Position numbers and translations under genes: made by a program
Shown here: piece after piece, positions 53,292 to 55,000 of the stretch
Layout of the letters: each line of letters begins with the position of its first letter
Position numbering within the stretch: position 1 is the first letter of the stretch
Assembly (NCBI GenBank): GCA_025054715.1
Contig: JANWYH010000001.1
Span: 1-55,000 of the forward strand
Origin: Pyrinomonadaceae bacterium
GTDB lineage: Bacteria > Acidobacteriota > Blastocatellia > Pyrinomonadales > Pyrinomonadaceae
DNA length: 55,000 nucleotides
Direction: 5' to 3'
The notes under the pieces: generated by a model
What the model saw: only the letters and a program-made list of their open reading frames with translations
Told to the model about the DNA's origin: nothing
The model's database searches: none

Positions 53292-54560
53292 TTGGAAACG
53301 ACATTGATTTCTGACAAGGCTAAGCAATTCGGTGATTCTAGACTTCTGTCTGAGCAGGAAACGGCTTTTAAACTAGGACTTTGGTTGTCTGGTTTGGATA
53401 GCTTCTTACGTCTTCAAAGCCATTCTTCTTCAAGGCAAGATGCGGTTTCTCGTGATTGGACTAGAGAGTTTAGCCTAGTAAATTCAGTCCTTTTGCTTTG
53501 CTCGAAGCTAAATCTACAGCTTTTGAGAAACTTCAATGAAGACAGCTACATAGGCTTTAATGAGCTTAATGATTTCTCGAGAGAGTTAATAGATGCGGCT
53601 TTGGTAAATGAAGCAATTTTGAGAGGGGCTCCGCTTAGGTTAGGTGAGTGGACGGCATGGAGTAACTTTCTGGCGGACAGGCTTAAAAGAAATGCTGCTT
53701 TTCATAAAATAATAGAGATAGCTGAAAAGGAAGGTGAGAAGTTTTTGCCAGAAAAGCTTGTATGGCTGATCGAAAATAAACCCATTCCCTTTGATTTGGA
53801 AACGGACTTAAGACTTCTTCTTCCTCGTTTCGCGAAAATTCTGAAATGGCTTGACGCAATAGGAGAAATTCTTGACAAAGATGAATTCTTAAAACCTACT
53901 GTTTTGCTTTTTGCTGACATACACGAAAAAACAAGAGAGTTGATGCGTTTCATTAACGAGTATCTTTTAAAGCATAGAAGCGAAGATGATGAGCTTTTTG
54001 CTGCTTTAGATTGTGCTGTTTATGCAATCTCAATAGAACTTAAAAAGGTTTACGATTACGAATTGGTTGGGTTTGCAGAAAGCCGTGAATCTCCGATAAT
54101 ATATGCTAAGGTCGAGACGGCTCATGGTTTACTAAATGATTCCTTTCAGCAAACTGCGGTTAATATAGCAAGACTGATTGATCCGAAAATTGAGGCTTCA
54201 GAGTTATTTCCGAACATAGATAGAAAACTTAAGCAATCTCTAAAATTAAGAGAAGACCTTTGGAGGGTTTTACAGGTTGTGAAGGCTGCTGAACAAAACT
54301 TGGAGAAGGTTGGGCTTCCAAAGCTTCACAGCACGCTTGATTACTTTTTTGACAATTCAATTAGATATCTTTTCTACAAAGATTTGGAAACTACAGAGAG
54401 ATTTATAGAAGAAGTAATGAACACCAAAGAGGCTCGTGACCTTGTGCCGATACTTCACCGTTTTGGAGCTTACCTTGAAACTTTATTTGAGCAAGTTAAT
54501 ATGAGAGCTGTTTTGACAAACCATCCTTTTGTTCCGCCAAAAGATGAGCTCTCACTTTGA
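53292..54560 (+). CDS. helical hypothetical protein, 422 aa
   Basis: I do not recognise a family. It starts at TTG 53292 with GAGG 7 nt upstream. The protein is soluble, acidic and almost wholly helical, with no signal peptide or membrane segment. It is rich in Leu, Glu and Lys, with long amphipathic stretches such as LREDLWRVLQVVKAAEQNLEK and a C-terminal HRFGAYLETLFEQVNMRAVL. It may be a helical-bundle scaffold. Its last 9 nt overlap the convergent outer-membrane gene. Confidence 0.7.
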   Translation: METTLISDKAKQFGDSRLLSEQETAFKLGLWLSGLDSFLRLQSHSSSRQDAVSRDWTREFSLVNSVLLLCSKLNLQLLRNFNEDSYIGFNELNDFSRELIDAALVNEAILRGAPLRLGEWTAWSNFLADRLKRNAAFHKIIEIAEKEGEKFLPEKLVWLIENKPIPFDLETDLRLLLPRFAKILKWLDAIGEILDKDEFLKPTVLLFADIHEKTRELMRFINEYLLKHRSEDDELFAALDCAVYAISIELKKVYDYELVGFAESRESPIIYAKVETAHGLLNDSFQQTAVNIARLIDPKIEASELFPNIDRKLKQSLKLREDLWRVLQVVKAAEQNLEKVGLPKLHSTLDYFFDNSIRYLFYKDLETTERFIEEVMNTKEARDLVPILHRFGAYLETLFEQVNMRAVLTNHPFVPPKDELSL

Positions 54561-55000
54561 AGCAGTAAAAACTTTTGGCGACTGGTAAGTTACACCAAAA
54601 TACACACCAGTTCGTGGACTGTATCGAGTAAGACCGAAAATTCCGGCAGTGTCAAATCTGACTTTAGAAACGGTAATCTGTGTTCCGATTCTTATCTCAG
54701 ACAGATTCTCTGTTCCGAGAGGAACATTATTTCTAGTGTTTGATCTTCCATTTATTTCCATCACGAGGTTAGCATTTTTACTGATGCGGACTACACCGGC
54801 TAATCCATAAAGCAGCAAGTCATTTTGAGTAAATCTTTCCAAGGGAGCAGTAAAGATTCCTATTCCGATGTTACCAAAAAGATTGAAATCTGGGGATTCT
54901 TTCCTTTTCCCGAATTTTTTCTGGAAGAGAAGCTTTCCAAAGGTGTTTATTTGATTAGTTCCGATTCCTTTTGCTTGGTTTGAGTTTGGAAGCTGTACAC
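54552..55000 (-). CDS. outer-membrane beta-barrel protein (partial, N-terminus beyond window)
   Basis: The frame is open on the minus strand from the right edge of the window to the stop at 54552, about 148 codons. It therefore runs well upstream of the apparent TTG start at 54842. The sequence has alternating polar/hydrophobic strands separated by turns (FNLFGNIGIGIFTAPLERF, LLLYGLAGVVRISKNANLVM, EIRIGTQITVSKVRF, GVYFGVTYQSPKVF), the pattern of a C-terminal outer-membrane barrel. The family cannot be named without the N-terminus. Confidence 0.65.
   Translation of the reverse strand, partial: VQLPNSNQAKGIGTNQINTFGKLLFQKKFGKRKESPDFNLFGNIGIGIFTAPLERFTQNDLLLYGLAGVVRISKNANLVMEINGRSNTRNNVPLGTENLSEIRIGTQITVSKVRFDTAGIFGLTRYSPRTGVYFGVTYQSPKVFTASK

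Noticed and set aside
1-55000. CRISPR arrays, tRNA genes, insertion sequences, prophage
   Set aside because: No regularly spaced repeats, no tRNA-like T-loop with acceptor stem, and no transposase or integrase was seen in any frame I read.

Overview
The window is a gene-dense chromosomal segment, AT-rich by eye, with no rRNA or tRNA gene that I can see. The gene content points to an aerobic, Gram-negative bacterium. It has an outer-membrane beta-barrel protein, exported and lipid-anchored redox proteins, a cytochrome bd oxidase, ETF-ubiquinone oxidoreductase, aconitase and a 2-oxoacid dehydrogenase E2. A type III CRISPR CARF protein, a GH57 branching enzyme paired with a DUF4912 protein, a bacilliredoxin and several protein types common in Acidobacteriota fit a Blastocatellia-like or thermophilic lineage. 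That placement is inference only and has no marker-gene support.

Layout. 1-710: N-terminal part of a CARF (TM1812/DxTHG) protein running off the left edge, so a type III CRISPR locus probably lies outside. 0.9-5.4 kb: PilS/NtrB-like sensor kinase divergent from aconitase. 5.5-8.3 kb: DUF4912 protein and GH57 glucan branching enzyme, separated by a 310-nt leader. 8.4-14.1 kb: exported protein, PilZ, 3D-domain protein, glycosyltransferase, bacilliredoxin, ROK sugar kinase, winged-helix protein, TrmH. 14.2-17.2 kb: gmk, ETF-QO, small alarmone hydrolase. 17.2-25.9 kb: amidohydrolase, DUF4920, structured RNA copy A, exported Fe/Mn SOD, NYN nuclease, lytic transglycosylase, one-cysteine redoxin, TPR protein. 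26-31.8 kb: complete rrf2-sufBCDSU operon. 31.9-38.8 kb: CsaA, S9 peptidase, two-lipoyl E2, M1 aminopeptidase, cob(I)alamin adenosyltransferase. 38.8-41.3 kb: PlsC and phosphatidylserine decarboxylase (membrane lipids), and an epimerase. 41.3-46.4 kb: a GA-rich non-coding block, a small membrane protein, dienelactone hydrolase, DUF6941 and a triple-FHA ABC transporter. 46.4-49 kb: structured RNA copy B, TlpA lipoprotein, nucleoside-type ABC ATPase. 49-55 kb: cydAB, sodium/solute symporter, a helical unknown and the C-terminal end of an outer-membrane barrel protein.

The most interesting signal is a pair of homologous ~330-340-nt non-coding elements (19519-19847 and 46663-47002). Each ends at the Shine-Dalgarno of an exported redox protein (SOD; TlpA lipoprotein). 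They share several helices with compensatory base changes. They also share two perfectly conserved segments in one hairpin loop that are complementary to two downstream segments, which gives mutually crossing (pseudoknot or switch-like) pairings. I do not recognise a described RNA family. The second theme is a repeated promoter layout: -10 boxes lie 6-13 nt from the start codon for at least seven genes, which suggests frequent leaderless or near-leaderless mRNAs.
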